64,000 nt of DNA from Catenaria anguillulae PL171 (taxonomy: Eukaryota > Blastocladiomycota > Blastocladiomycetes > Blastocladiales > Catenariaceae), in NCBI GenBank assembly GCA_002102555.1, contig MCFL01000035.1:62001-126000 (forward strand), written 5' to 3'. The notes under the pieces are model-generated. The model worked only from the letters and a program-made list of their open reading frames with translations. It was not told the DNA's origin and ran no database searches. Made by a program: the position numbers and the translations under genes. Every line of letters starts with the position of its first letter. Within the stretch, counting starts at the first letter, position 1. Shown one piece after another: positions 11,893 to 23,579 of this stretch.

Positions 11893-13062
11893 ATGCCCGC
11901 CTCAACAAGCCCAGAACTCATCGAATATGTCCTCGACGAGCTTTTCCTTATTGCCGCCAAGTCAATTCGCGATTCACCGGCCACGCTTTCAAAACTGCTT
12001 CTTGTTCGTCCGGAATCATCATCCTCATACTCTCATCAATGTGCAATGCGCCAAGTGATCTTGCCACAACTTCCATGGTGCTCTATCGATAATGCAAGTG
12101 CAACCGGCAACACAAGGGCCCTCGAATGGTGGCTATCGTCGCCCGCGACTCGACGCCCAACATTCACAGCAAACTACTCAAACGTCGCTCTCGATTCAGC
12201 ATCTGCCGCCGGCCACGTCCAAGTCCTTGACCTCTGGTTTGCCTCTAGCTTGCCGCTCAAGTACACCGCAGCTGCCGTCGATGCCGCAAGCGCAAACGGA
12301 ATGGTGGCTGTGCTCGACCGCTGGTATGAGCGCGTTCACCGTCCTGTCTCACTTGATCTCGCCGCACCAGCAACACCCGGTGATCGCTGCCGGTCAACTT
12401 CTGCTGAAAGGCCAGGACCACCGAAGCCAGCCGACGAGCGGGAAAGTGGGCAGCTCATGTACACAGAAAATGCCATGGGGCTTGCCTCTAAGCACGGTCA
12501 TTTGGACGTTCTGCAGTGGTGGTTACACAAGCACCAGTCCAATGGGCTTCTGCTCAAGTTCACGTCGCACGCCATCAACTGGGCATGTCTCAACGGCCAC
12601 CGTTCCGTCGTCAAGTGGTGGAAGGACAATCTTGACATAGGCAACCTCAAGTTTGATCTCAACTTTACTGGGCTTGCCCTGTTTGCGGCCGTGTCCAACG
12701 ACCCGACCGGCCTCGAACTCTGGCAAGAGTTTGGCCTGTCTCCCATTGTGTGCGCACCCATGTACATATCATTTGCGGCCGAAAAGGGCGCCGTCGCCGT
12801 TCTGGACTGGTGGCTGCGTAGGTCAGGGACGCCAATCGAGTATGGTCATGAGGCCATGGACATTGCCAGTGCATACGGGCAGCTGGATGTCTTGCAGTGG
12901 TTCGCTGGCTCGGGATTGGAGCTCAAGTACACGGCGGTTGCGTTGGACTCGGCCATTCGCGCGCAGAACGATGAGGTGGTGTCGTGGTGGATGGAGTCGG
13001 GATTGGAAGTCAAGTCGCAGATTATGTCAAGCAAATATCTCCCGAGTTGTGCATACTTGTAG
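11893..13062 (+). CDS. Ankyrin-like WW-repeat protein, copy B
   Basis: A single uninterrupted frame of 389 residues starts at the ATG in CAACCATGCC. The N-terminal 60 residues resemble a short helical cap (ELIEYVLDELFLIAAKS). They are followed by about nine ankyrin-like units such as ASAAGHVQVLDLWFASS, ASANGMVAVLDRWYE, ASKHGHLDVLQWWLHKH, CLNGHRSVVKWWKDN and ASAYGQLDVLQWFAGSG, several followed by L(K/E)YT. It belongs to the same family as copy A but is shorter and intact, which shows that repeat genes of this family can keep an open frame in this sequence. A Pro/Ser-rich loop of about 35 residues interrupts the array near residues 160-200. The C-terminus SSKYLPSCAYL is not repeat-like and could be read-through of an unrecognised intron. 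No enzymatic motif is present; the role is unknown. Confidence 0.8.
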   Translation: MPASTSPELIEYVLDELFLIAAKSIRDSPATLSKLLLVRPESSSSYSHQCAMRQVILPQLPWCSIDNASATGNTRALEWWLSSPATRRPTFTANYSNVALDSASAAGHVQVLDLWFASSLPLKYTAAAVDAASANGMVAVLDRWYERVHRPVSLDLAAPATPGDRCRSTSAERPGPPKPADERESGQLMYTENAMGLASKHGHLDVLQWWLHKHQSNGLLLKFTSHAINWACLNGHRSVVKWWKDNLDIGNLKFDLNFTGLALFAAVSNDPTGLELWQEFGLSPIVCAPMYISFAAEKGAVAVLDWWLRRSGTPIEYGHEAMDIASAYGQLDVLQWFAGSGLELKYTAVALDSAIRAQNDEVVSWWMESGLEVKSQIMSSKYLPSCAYL

Positions 13063-13122
13063 AGCACGCATGAATCCATATGTTTAAGAGACCGAGTTTC
13101 GGTAACAAAAGCAGCACAAGCC

Positions 13123-15189
13123 TTAGGCAACAAAGCTCCGAGTGATCCGATTGCTCCCACTGGCTGTCTCCAAGACTGCTCCTAGATACTCGCTGCCACC
13201 ATCAACCGTCTTGACATTCTCCACGAAATGGTACTCGCACCTTGCCCGGTCCCGGTTCACATCGAGCACCATGTACCCGTGGCGGTAAAAGTCGTTGAAG
13301 TGAATGCCCTTGTTGAACTTTGGCACAATCTTTTCGGCCAACTTGGATAGCCAGCGCTGGTCAGCAGTTGGCGACTGCGACGTGACAGACGGCCCAACAT
13401 ATTCGACGAGGAGCGAGCCTTGGCCGGACATTTTGTTGTACGGTTGCAATTCGTCGAGATAGATGTTGCTCGCCCAGCTCGAGTGTATGTCGCCCGTAAG
13501 AAATACTGTGGGAAAAATGCCTTTTGAGAAAGCGAGCAATTGTGAAAATGAACAAAGGAGCTATACGTACCTGTGTCGTTGATCTTGCGCTCATGCATCA
13601 AACGCAGCAGGTTTGTGCGCGAGCGTGGATATCCAACCCAGGCGTCCGAGGTCAAGGGAATCTGAGTATCAAAGTGTGTGGGTCAGGGCAATCGCAACAA
13701 CTCGGTCGACTATACCAAATGCAACGGTAGTTTGCGTGCCTCGAATCCCAACACTTGTTGGACGATTGGCGCGAGCAAGACTTGATTCCCAACAATCTGT
13801 CGACCAAAGTCTGAGACGAGAAATCCCTTTGGATGAGGCACGTATCACCAAGGGTACCTACCTTCCACTGAGCCGAGCTGTTCGTCAACTGCCCATGAAA
13901 CCACCGCTCCTGCTCGTCCGACAGCATCCTCCGTTGCTTGCGATCGCCTTTGCCTGTGGATCCCGATGCTCGACCCTCAAGTCTGGCAATACAATGGACG
14001 CCAACTGGCCATACTGGAACGAGCGAAACACCTTGAACAAATCGCGCGAAATGTCTGGGCGAACGGGCATCCATTCGTGCCATGCGCGAAGCGCACCGAG
14101 CCGACGCTCGCCCCATGGGCCGTCACGGGCTGGGTCGTGGTTTGGCGCACCCTGGCTATTGGCGTTGTCCGAGATTTCGTGGTCTACTCGTGCAGGACAC
14201 AAAAGGTCAGCACATGGAATGACAAGAAAAGACTGCTGAAGAGGCAAAACGTGCCGTCGGGAATGGCAATCATCGCGACCTCTTGATGCATTTTCTGTAA
14301 ATCTTTGTCCAGCCTATACTGCGAATGCCTCGTCCGATAATCTGCCAAGGTTGCGGTAATCCTCGGCGGATTCGGCTCGCGCTCGCCACGCAAACGGCCG
14401 GAAACCACCATCTTTGGCGCATGCTCGTAAATGTAGTCGCCAAGCATAAGAACCAAGTCGACTTGGCCAGCGCGTGCATGATCCGCAATGCGTGCGTATG
14501 CATGGTAAAACCCGTGAGGCATGTTGGCACATGATACGGCGGCGATGCGCAGGTGGTCCTTGATGGCCGATGCGGCGGGCAAGGTGCGTGCCCGGCCGGT
14601 TGGCGAGATGATGGAGTCGGACGCGGGAGATGGCGAGAGAAAGCGGAAAAAGTAGGGCGTGTCCGGGATCAGGCCGCGTACGTCAATTTTCACGGTAAAG
14701 TCAACGTCGCTGGTTGTGAGCGTTTGGCCGGATTGGGCAATGATGTGGAATGAAGGATCGCGAGATACTTGCCAGTCAACATGGATGGGAATGGTGTTGA
14801 TTGAGGGGGACACTCGGGTCCAGATGATCAAGGCATCGTGCAGTGGATCTAAGCAAATGATGTGTCAGCCATGCCATGAGCAGCGCAAGCAACAGAGAAG
14901 GTGCATGTGTCGGACCGCCACTGGCAACGCCGTGCTTGAACTCGATCACGAAATCTTCCGGTACTGCTTGGCGCTTGCCGAGAAGCACATGGCGCTTGTG
15001 GTCGTCAGAGAGAGGAACAGCGAGCTCGGGGATATTGAGAAACGGCGAGGCGAACGCAAGATTTCCGTCAGCCAACTCGACACCTTGACGGTTGAGGTCA
15101 CCTTTGGCCGCAGCCGTGCCTGAGGCGGCAACAGCAGCGCAGAATGCCGCGAGCTTGAGCAGAATGCACACGGCGAGAATGTGGCGCAT
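13123..15189 (-). CDS. Secreted PhoD-like metallophosphatase/phosphodiesterase
   Basis: The first exon (15189-14916) encodes a signal peptide (MRHILAVCILLKLAAFCAAV) and the PhoD entry FKHGVASG; a 67-nt intron then joins it to DPLHDALIIWTRVSPS. PhoD landmarks follow in order: AAVSCANMPHGFYHAY, LMLGDYIYEH, DYRTRHSQYR, DHEISDN, AWHEWMPVRP, RWFHGQL, SDAWVGYPRSR and LTGDIHSSWASN, which supply the metal and phosphate ligands of this alkaline phosphatase family. The last intron is 13506-13570 (donor GTACGT). The intron before DHEISDN seems to use a GC donor at about 14261. One base is missing near 13985 relative to the expected LDTRLEGR-type reading, and exon ends between 13650 and 13870 are not fully fixed. 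The expected role is extracellular or vacuolar phosphoester cleavage for phosphate scavenging. It ends 60 bases from copy B, converging on it. Confidence 0.88.
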
Positions 15190-15664
15190 TGGTCTACTTG
15201 ACGGATGTAAAGCTGTCGATGGGGCTATCCATGGAAAGCTTCCCAGGTCTTGGACTCGGGCCTGGACTCTTGAAGCAACGCGTTGCACTTGGTGGGGGCG
15301 CCCAAACGCATTTAAGTATGCATGGATGCCTCGATCGCTTGATCCCGCAGCAAGCGCAGGCCCCAGCGGACGCACATGCGTGCATGCCATATTTATCGAC
15401 AGGGTGTGCAAATGTTTCCCATGTGATGCGAGACGGTGAAACATCAACACACACATGAAACGCTGAATCAGCCTCCATTCCCCAGGCCGGCGCCATCGCG
15501 TTCACCGTGTTTGTTCGCAAAAAAAGGACACGGCAGACCATGGCTCGGAGTAGGTAAGCAATCGTAGACCATAGAGCAATAAATGAAGAGTTTAGCTCTG
15601 CCATGATGATGCGGCACCCTCAAGTACTCGTCGGGGAATCACATTAAATACTCGACTACTATGC
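15190..15664. other. Intergenic: PhoD promoter and FAR11 3' end
   Basis: Both neighbours are on the minus strand. The stretch holds the presumed PhoD promoter and the FAR11 3' region. I see no additional gene. Confidence 0.45.
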
Positions 15665-18642
15665 TCACTCTCCCGCAGACCCCGTCCTCCCTTTCCTCGC
15701 ACCTTCAATCCCACTCCGCTTTGGCGTCGCCGCCGTTGCCCCACTCGCAGCTCCACCAAACACCTCAGCGGGCGTCTTTTTCCACCACTCGTCCATATCC
15801 TTGCCACCGGCTTTCAAGATACTCTCCTCATACTCGTCGCGCCACTCATCCACCAGCCAATCTTCCCTGCCACCTGCCCCCTGGCCCTCACCCAGCTCGC
15901 CATCCACCTCTTCCGGGTCCCTGAAATACATCCACCCAACGTCCATGCCGCCGCCCACATCCGACGAGCTCGACGAACTTGATGACGACGAAGACGAACC
16001 AAGTGACTGCGTGCTCGAGTATCGCCGATGGTGCCCGTCAAACGACGGCGACAGTGCGGCAAGCGAGTCGGGCGACCCGGGTGTCGAGTGGGTCGAGTGA
16101 GAGTGGCCTGCGGCGTGCGCTTGCGAGGCAGACACCCAGTGTGCGAATGCGTCTGGGTAGCGGGTCGAGTGCAGGGACCGAATGAGCTGTTTTGTATGCT
16201 CTTCTTGTTGCTATCGAGACGAATGGGGTTTGGTGGGTGAGGAGCGGGTGAGTGAGCGAGAAAAAGGAAAATCGGGAGAATGACGTACAAGGCCTTCGGT
16301 CGCTTCAGTATCGGCATCGCTTGTCATGAGATAGTCGTCGACGAGCTTGGGTGTCAGGTGATGGTAAATCAACGAAATGATTTGAATGTTTGCTACCCAA
16401 AGCAAAACGACGAGACAAGGATGAGTGTCCTTGAATTCCAAGTTGCCCAGTAATCAACGCCAACTAGGACGCAACGTACTTTGCCTCCACTTGCGACTCA
16501 TGAACGGCATCATCAACTTGACCACCTTGAGTGCCCTGCGCATCACTGCATAATTCATTACCACCACGCACTTGCGCAGCGGATTAAACGCCTTGTTATG
16601 GTACATGAAGAGCACGCGATGCGGCTTCCTCCTCACCAACAGCGTCATCAATTGCAACGCGTCCGTGATACTTGCCACGTTGCGATAAATGTACCCCGGG
16701 TTGGGCCGCAACAAGTCCACGAGAAACCCAGGCTCGCCCGCATCGGGCTGTGCAGCGGGCGACCGCAAGTACGGGTCGAAATCGTCGAGCGAGTTGAGCA
16801 GCCGGATCAGTGTGCCGAGCAGGTTTGTGTCGTCGACGAGCGTGTGGCCCATGTGCTCGCCCAGCAGCGGGTGCGCAAGACGTAGGTGCCGGAAGAGCAA
16901 GAGCAGCGTGTGCAAGGACACGTGGACGAGGAATTCGCGGTCGCGGCGTGCGGTGAGCATGGTCGGCAGCACGTGAGGGCGGTGAAGCTGATTGGCCGGG
17001 TCGTTGATGGCGCCGACAAAGGTGTGTGCCCGCCGCGGACGGGGGAGGATGGGTAGTAGGCCGGTGTGGGCATGTGTTCCTCGACAAGTTTTGTGAGTTG
17101 CGATGAAAACCGTGTGAGATAAGGGAGGAGTTGTGGCTTTGGAATCACTAGTCATCAGTGCCAACCAGAAAACACGTGGAGAGTGGATGAACGTGCGTAC
17201 GTAAAACACATCCTCGAGCTCCAAGAAATGCTCTGTGGTCTCCTCGGGATATTCCCAGTCCCACTCGACCTCTGGTGTGACGCCCCTCGGCCGCTGATGC
17301 ACAAGTACGCTTTCCAGCGTGGGCGTGTGATGCACAAGGTACGTATCGACCACCTCACGGATGGGCAACGGTGGTTCTTGATCTGCGTCGTGTCCAGGTA
17401 GCAGCAAGTGGTCATGCGAGGCAACTTTTTTCCTCGCGGCAAACCCGCGGCGCGCCACGGGAAGTGCAGGCACGGCAGATGTTTGGGCCGCAGGCCCCGA
17501 GGATGCGGATGCGGCGACCAACGGCGGCGTGGTTGTGGCGGTGATCAGCTGCCCAATGGCGGCCGCCGTAGGATACCGTGTTGCCAGCTCTGAATATGCC
17601 GTATGCAAATCGTGATCGGTTGCCTTGGTTTTGACCAGTCCCGGCAATGGGCTCTGGGGCGAGCTGTGCGTGCTGGAAATAGGTGGCAGGTTGTAGAACC
17701 GATGCAAGGATGACTTGAGTTGCCGGAGGCGCTCGCGCCCGCCAAATTGGCACAGGAGAAGCTTGTTGATGATGAGCACGAGCTTTTTCATCATTGCGGG
17801 CGGGACACGGCGCGAGTCGATGCGTGTGAGGACTTTGATAAAGTAAATGAGGCAATTTGGCTCGGCCAGCGAGAGCGGGAGATGGATTTCAAAGTGGTGG
17901 CACACGACAAGGTGCGAGTAGAAAACGGATAGGAGCAGGACGAGGTGGGAGGTAAAGAGCTTGGCCGCGGCGGCTTCGGCCGCGGCGGTTACTGGATCCA
18001 TTTCATTTTCCGTTGATGGTCGATGGTCTACACCGTGATCCTCGTCAAAGTGCCGATGGTGCTGGTGATGATGATGTCGCTGCGGATGCAAGTGTGACTG
18101 TTGCTGATCCGCGGCAATCTTGCGCACGGCCTTTTCCCACTTGCCGACCATTCCACCAACCGCGGCCATACCGCCAGTACGAACCCAATTTTTGCCAAGG
18201 CCTCGTGCGTCTTTTTCAGCGCCATGATCCACCGCTCGTGATCGGGCTGTCTGGCGTATGCGCCATGCGACACGTAAAACAGACACTGGGCCGCGGGGAC
18301 CCATACCGAGTCCTGTGCCGCGTCCAGCTTGTCGATGAGATCGGCCAAGATGTGGCGATGGTCGGTGCCGTGCCACGACAAGTGTGCCCACTTCTCCTCG
18401 AACGGGATGTTGCGTGGGCCGGCGAGTGGCGGGTCAGGATCGCCGCCGCCGGGGGCCGAGGGAGGGGAGAAGAAGGCGGCAAGGTCACGGTCAATCGAAT
18501 CTGCATCCTGCTGGGTGTAGAGGTTGAGCGGGTCTGGGACGGGGATGGCCTGGTTGGCGGCATTGGGATCCGAGGCCAGGTTGGGTGTGGAGGCTGCGGG
18601 CGAGTCGGTGAGATGGTCTGCATCGGTGAGGATTGTGGTCAT
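15665..18642 (-). CDS. FAR11: STRIPAK subunit Far11/STRIP (striatin-interacting protein)
   Basis: The N-terminus carries the N1221-type core EEKWAHLSWHGTDHRHIL followed by helical repeats (CLFYVSHGAYA). The C-terminal half has the second Far11/STRIP domain, with HHTPTLESVLVH near the middle and the segment LKVVKLMMPFMSRKWRQ joined to TNIQIISLIYHHL. The extreme C-terminus is Ser- and acid-rich. I place introns at 17137-17200, 16393-16479 and 16211-16288; each keeps the frame and has a GTACG donor. The frame shifts by one base at an A5 run near 18190 and at a C5 run (G5 on plus) at 17041-17045. A His-rich tract lies near residue 190. In other fungi this protein scaffolds the PP2A-Mob3-kinase STRIPAK complex on ER or nuclear-envelope membranes and acts in cell-cycle arrest and development. 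The predicted length, roughly 915 residues, suits the family. Confidence 0.85.
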
Positions 18643-19210
18643 TCTTGGGTATGGGCTGGTATTGCACTGTGTGGCTGCATTGATTTGCTACAACTACATG
18701 CGTGTTTGCTTGGGGAAGATATCGCTCTCTTCAATCTTGTTCGTGGATATTCATATGTGCGGATGAGACGTGTCTGAGGCAACGGGTCACGTGAGCGAGT
18801 GTGACTGGGCGGTCTGTGTTTACGCCACACTCTGCTGGTCTGGTCTGACTTAGAATCGAACGAACCGCCTCGGTCGCGCGAACGGCAAAAGATGGCCACA
18901 GGGAGACGGTATGGTCGGTATGTATGCGTATTGACGAGCAACTGGACTAGCATGTCAGTTGAATCTTGCAGCGCTCTGCTGAATTGTATGTGTCGAATCA
19001 AGTGTTCGTGGCAGGTCGAACCGAGCCGTGTTGTGACCCTGTGCCAGCCCGCCACTGCCATGACGGGACAGAGCAACATGTGGAATAATCATGCTCATGA
19101 TTATATGAAACGACACCATTCCAAACTGTAGTACTGAGCCGCACTCTGCGCAATCGCCTCTCCGCCCCTCGTAACGCCCAATCCCAAAAATCTCTCTGTC
19201 AGAAAGAACA
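18643..19210. other. Divergent promoter region of FAR11 and CKB
   Basis: The two flanking genes are transcribed away from each other, so both promoters must lie here. The sequence contains ATGATTATATGAAAC-like AT-rich text near 19095-19110, about 100 bases before the CKB start. I see no gene. Confidence 0.45.
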
Positions 19211-20079
19211 ATGTCAACCATCGCCACGCTCGAGTCGGACTTATCGACGTCCTCGTCGGCCGCTAACTACTGGGTCGACGAGTTTTTGCTCAAGCGCGGC
19301 AATGAACTCTTCTGCAACGTCGACGAAGACTACATCCTCGACAAGTTCAACCTCACGGGCATCTCGCAGGAGGTCGAGTGGTACAACCAGGCCATGGAAA
19401 TTGTCCTCGACAAGGCCGAGCTCAACGACTATGAGGCAAACACCCGCGCACGCCTCGCAAAGAACTGCGCCCACCTCTACGGCCTCATTCATGCCCGCTT
19501 CATCATCACCCAGCGTGGACTTTCCAAAATGGCGGAAAAGTTTCGTCGTGCAGAGTTTGGCACCTGCCCCGCGCCCTGTGCCACAATGCGCCCGTCCTGC
19601 CCATTGGTCTGGCCGACATTCCGGGCGTCTCCACCGTCAAGCTGTACTGCCCGCGGTGCCAGGACGTGTACCACCCACGTTCCACGCGCCATTCAGCGCT
19701 CGATGCCGCTTACTGGGGGACCACCTTCCCGCACTTGCTCCTGCAAAGCTACCCGATGCTCCTCGATCCCCTCGGCCTACCCGACACCAAGGAGGGCGAG
19801 AGTGGGCTGGCACGGAGTGTCATGGAAACGTACACGCCAAAGATTTTCGGGTTTCGTGTACATTCGCTGGCCAGCATGCAGAGGCAGCGCGAGCGGTTGA
19901 GGGACGACTTGCTCAAGGGGAACGTGCCCGCGGCGGGGGTGCCGTTGATGATGGATGGGAGCAGTAGTGAAGCGCGCAAGAACCAGCAGCAGGCAGGAAA
20001 TCAAACGCCCTCGCAGGCATCGGATCAGGCCATGGACGTGGTGCCGCCATCGCCGGGCGTTGGCGCTGGACAACAGTGA
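19211..20079 (+). CDS. CKB1: Casein kinase II regulatory (beta) subunit
   Basis: The protein starts with a short leader and the family motif WVDEFLLKRGNELFCNVDED, then YILDKFNLTGI and the acidic loop EWYNQAMEIVLD. The zinc site is visible as a first CysXnCys in FGTC..LCH and a second pair YCPRCQDVYHPRS, after which come LDAAYWGTTFPHLLL and PKIFGFRVH. About 289 residues, single exon. One C is missing in the run at 19567-19570, exactly between the two zinc half-sites; with five C the conserved reading continues, so this is probably a sequence error. CK2 beta dimerises through the zinc site and recruits the catalytic alpha subunits; the kinase acts in nucleus and cytosol on acidic Ser/Thr sites. 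The C-terminal 50 residues (Gln/Ser/Pro-rich) are not conserved. The start at 19211 fits the family. Confidence 0.94.
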
Positions 20080-20545
20080 TGTCCGCTCCTCGTTGGCTTT
20101 TTTTTGCGTTTCTCTTGTATTTTGCAGCGTATTCCCCGCTTCTCTCCCCACACGCACCTTTCCCTTCCTTCCTTTTTGTTGTTCTGCCCCTCCTTTTTTT
20201 TTGCTCATGACGGCCGTGTTGATATCGTTTGCTTTTTCCTTTCCGTTCTCTCTTCGCTTTTCATTTCGCTATCCGACTGCCTGTCCCACCACCGCCACCA
20301 TCCGCTATCCTCTATATCATTTCAATACATAAATACATGTAACGTTTAATGGCTTCCGTTCATTTCGCCATGGTTTCTTCATTATGGACCTTGAGCCCGC
20401 CTCTTCGCCTCCACAATAACGAAGGCTCGCGACCGCCGATCCGAACTTGATCTGTACATCCTGCTGCCCACAACATTACAGCGAATTTGTTGTGTGAGCG
20501 ATATTTACAAATCATACTTTGAACAACCAACATTGAAACAGAACC
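20080..20545. other. Pyrimidine-rich 3' region and promoter of the next gene
   Basis: The first 250 bases after the CKB stop are strikingly T/C-rich on the plus strand, with runs such as TTTTTTTTGC, and probably make up the 3' UTR and poly(A) region. The rest should hold the TXNDC9-like promoter. No gene seen. Confidence 0.45.
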
Positions 20546-21487
20546 ATGACAGAGTCAGTACCCAATGCATTTCCTTTGCCCACATGTAACCATGCACCTT
20601 GAGCCCTCCAACAACATTTGCAAAACGCTAACCTGGCCATTGCCTCTCGGCCCTCCGACCTGATCCTGTGCGCCCACTGGCAAACGCACTTGCAACCCAC
20701 CAGACCTTCTTCGCGTGTTCTGCACCACCTCGACTCGGACTCGGATGACCTGTTTGGCGAGCTCGAGCGCGAGGCCGAATCGTCGTCGGCGTTTTCGGGC
20801 CTGCGTGAGCAACGGCTCGACCAGCTGCGCCGTGAGTTTGACATGGCGCGCGCCATGAAGGAAAACATGCACGGGACATATGTGGAAATCAAGGATGAGA
20901 AGGAGGTGCTCAAGCTGACGACAAGTGTTGCAAAGTGCGTGGTGCATTTCGGGCACCCCGAGTTTCGGCGGTGTAAGATTGTGGATGCACATTTGGAGGT
21001 GCGTGATTTGCTATGTGATTGGAGAGTGTCAGAAAGCCATGTGCCCGGAGTTCTCGCCAAACTGACGTGTATAGGCGTGGGGTTAGACTTTGGCAAAGAA
21101 ACACTTCAAGACACGCTTTGTCAAGGTCAATGTGGAAACGGTGCCGTTTCTCGTTGAGCGGCTCAAGGTCCAGGTGCTCCCGTGCATCATCTTTTTCGTG
21201 GACAGCATTTCAAAGGACCGGTACGTCTACCACCCAGTACCACACGTGCCCTAGGGTTGGTTTTCTCACCATCATGTTTGTGCAGCTTGATTGGATTCGA
21301 GGAGCTCGGCAACACGGACAACTTTACCACGGCCATGCTCGAGAAGCGCCTGCTCAAGGCCGGCGTCATTGATCCGCCTACAACCGACCACGCGGGCAGC
21401 AGTAGCCAGAATCAGCGGTCCATCTTTCGGTACAATGATGCAAGGTATGGTGGTGGGCAAGAAGACGATGAGAGCGAGGACGATTAA
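20546..21487 (+). CDS. TXNDC9/Plp1-like thioredoxin-fold cochaperone
   Basis: The conserved body begins with an acidic helix (DSDSDDLFGELERE) and LREQRLDQLRREF, then HGTYVEIKDEKEVL, and a thioredoxin-like fold with HFGHPEFRRCKIVDAHL, AKKHFKTRFVKVNVE and PFLVERLKVQVLPCIIFF, ending in GFEELGNTDNFTTAMLEKRL and an acidic tail. Introns at 20999-21086 and 21221-21285 keep the frame. Family knowledge: TXNDC9 and yeast Plp1 are phosducin-like proteins that bind the CCT chaperonin and help fold tubulin and actin; they lack a redox CXXC, as does this one. The beginning is not settled. The ATG at 20546 is the best candidate by position, but no simple intron joins it to the conserved frame, which is open from about 20618 with no ATG in its first part. 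An unseen exon or an indel is likely. Confidence 0.8.
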
Positions 21488-21678
21488 TCCAATCCAATCC
21501 AATCTTGCCAGGCGAATTTCCCTTGGGTTGTTCGTTTTGATTTCGACTTCAATTTATTGGATACACTCTTTTATTCCCGAGATCCGACGTGCGATTGTGA
21601 CATACATGTGCGAAAACGAAAGAACAAACGACAAAACATCATGGAACCTGAAAAGACTTGCTATATAGCTGCGCAAGG

Positions 21679-23579
21679 TCACACTCGAAGTTCAAGCTCA
21701 GCGCGGTGATCTATCCACCACTGACCGAGGTGCATCAACAAGACCCACTGGTCGGCTTCCAGGTCGGGCAGCTTGATGGGCAAACTACACTTGAGCCACC
21801 GATCGAGGACATTCAACATGTGCTTTTCCGTTGCAACCGTCAATGCTTTTGTATCAGTGTACACGAGCTTTGCGCCAGACTCGAGCGCAAATTCGAGGCC
21901 GTGCATGTCGCCATTGGTGCAGAGTGAGTCCAAGTCGATCGAGGCAATGGTGAATGGGATGCCGAGAAGCTCGAGTGTAGCAATGAACGCAAACAGGACT
22001 GTGGAGTGGACATCGAGGGTGACTTGAGACGATGGGAGAGAAGATGCATGTGAGCAACCCACCAGTCGAGAACGAGCGCTTGTTGACGCTGCTCGAGGTG
22101 TTCAAGTGGCAACTGAGTGCACTCGAGCGAACCAACGGTCCAGGTCGGCAGCCAATCGAGCAATTGAAGCTTGGCGTCGCGAGTACAGTCCTCGACCAAA
22201 GCCTTAAGTGCATCAACGCCAAAGTCATGGCTCGCCCACCATTTCAAGCTATCCAACTGGTCAAACTCGGTCGAGACTTTCGAGTATGTCAGCTTGTTAC
22301 ACCCTTGGAAAGCAGATTGGCCGAGAACGGCATACCACCATTCCAAACTGGCACGGCTCAAGTTGGCTAACACCCGGCCGACGCGCAAGTTTTCCACTTG
22401 AGTCCACCCTTCTTGCTTCCACCATTCCAAGACGTGAATGTAAGGCCTCTTGGACGCCTCGTTGAGCGACCGCTGCACAGAGATATTCACGAGCCCTGGA
22501 TACCTTTTGGTCCATCACTCGAGTGAACTGGACTTTGCCACCGCGAGAAGCAATCAACAAGTACTCGTCATCGTACCACTCCGCCTCGCACTGGTGTGTG
22601 AGCAGCCACCAAAGCACCCGGGTTCGGTGGCGATCCCTTTCGAAATTGATTCTGGGATCAGAAACGTCCCAACCCATGGAAAACTGGTGGCGAATGAATT
22701 CGGCCACCGACCGCTTGTTTCGAGCCAATTCTGTGACCACGAAGTCCAACACGCACACACTGCCTGCCTTGCACGCTGCCATCACATGGACATCCTGAAT
22801 AGACAGCCGGTTGACCGACTCCAGCCAGTACAGCGCCGCCAAATTGCCATGCTCCACGGCGAGGGCGGCAGTGACATATGGTCAGGATACTCGTGGCAGT
22901 CATGCTCTTCCTGCGCCGACTCGGACAGAAAGTGCTTCTTTCTCAACACGGCCAACAGCAAGACACCGTCGTGGCGGGCTTGATGGCACACCAGCATTTC
23001 GGTCGTAATCGTACCCCGGGCACACCCGTCCGGAAACCGGTCAAGCCTTCCAAACCATTCAATGATGTGCAAATAATGGCCTGCCTCTGCTGCACCGGCA
23101 GGACTTCCGCATCGCGAGCAGGCCGTTGAAGGATTGAACCTACCAGCTGAGCACATCCATGCGATGATTGCGGGCCGCCAACGCATGCTTTTTGCGGTTC
23201 GGCGCGGCTGCTTGAAGTTCTTGCGCCACCAATTGAGCTCCGCAAAGTCGGTGTTTGCGGGCGGAATCCATGGGCAAGGTGGATACTAGAGCTCCTTGCC
23301 GAGTGCACCACCAGTCCAGACTTGAATGTGCCGTTGGCATTGGCGCCGTCCATGGCTCGGTACTCCGTCCACTTGCGACTCGGATCAACCGACAGTCGGT
23401 TCCAAACAAGAAATCGAGCGAATTGGCAGTGCGAGGTGAGCTTTGTGGACGAGGACGAGTTCGGTGCGATCGAGTGTGAGGTCGGAATGGGCGGGGCGGT
23501 ACAGACGTTGACGTGTTGTGGTGGTAGTGACCGGTGCGGACAGGGGTTGCAGCTGGTTCCATGTGACGGGTGTGGACAT
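21679..23579 (-). pseudogene. Ankyrin-like WW-repeat gene, copy C (decayed paralog of copy A)
   Basis: This is the inverted counterpart of copy A. Matching pieces in order from the 5' end are LTLDRTELVLVHKAHL (A: LTLELAELVLVHAAHL), LDFLFGTDCRL (A: LDFLFGTECRL), MEHGNLAALYWLES, SRGGKVQFTRVMDQK and, near the stop, LCTNGDMHGLEFALESGAK. They are scattered over three frames with more than five frame changes. Compared with copy A, the 5' part lacks one block of 258 bases (86 codons) bounded in copy A by two GCTCGA hexamers at 8941 and 9199, with one further base missing beside the junction. Thus the gene is both shortened and frame-broken, and I class it as a likely pseudogene. Draft indels could account for some of the frame breaks but not for the 258-base deletion. 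The last 125 codons are open to the stop. Confidence 0.7.
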
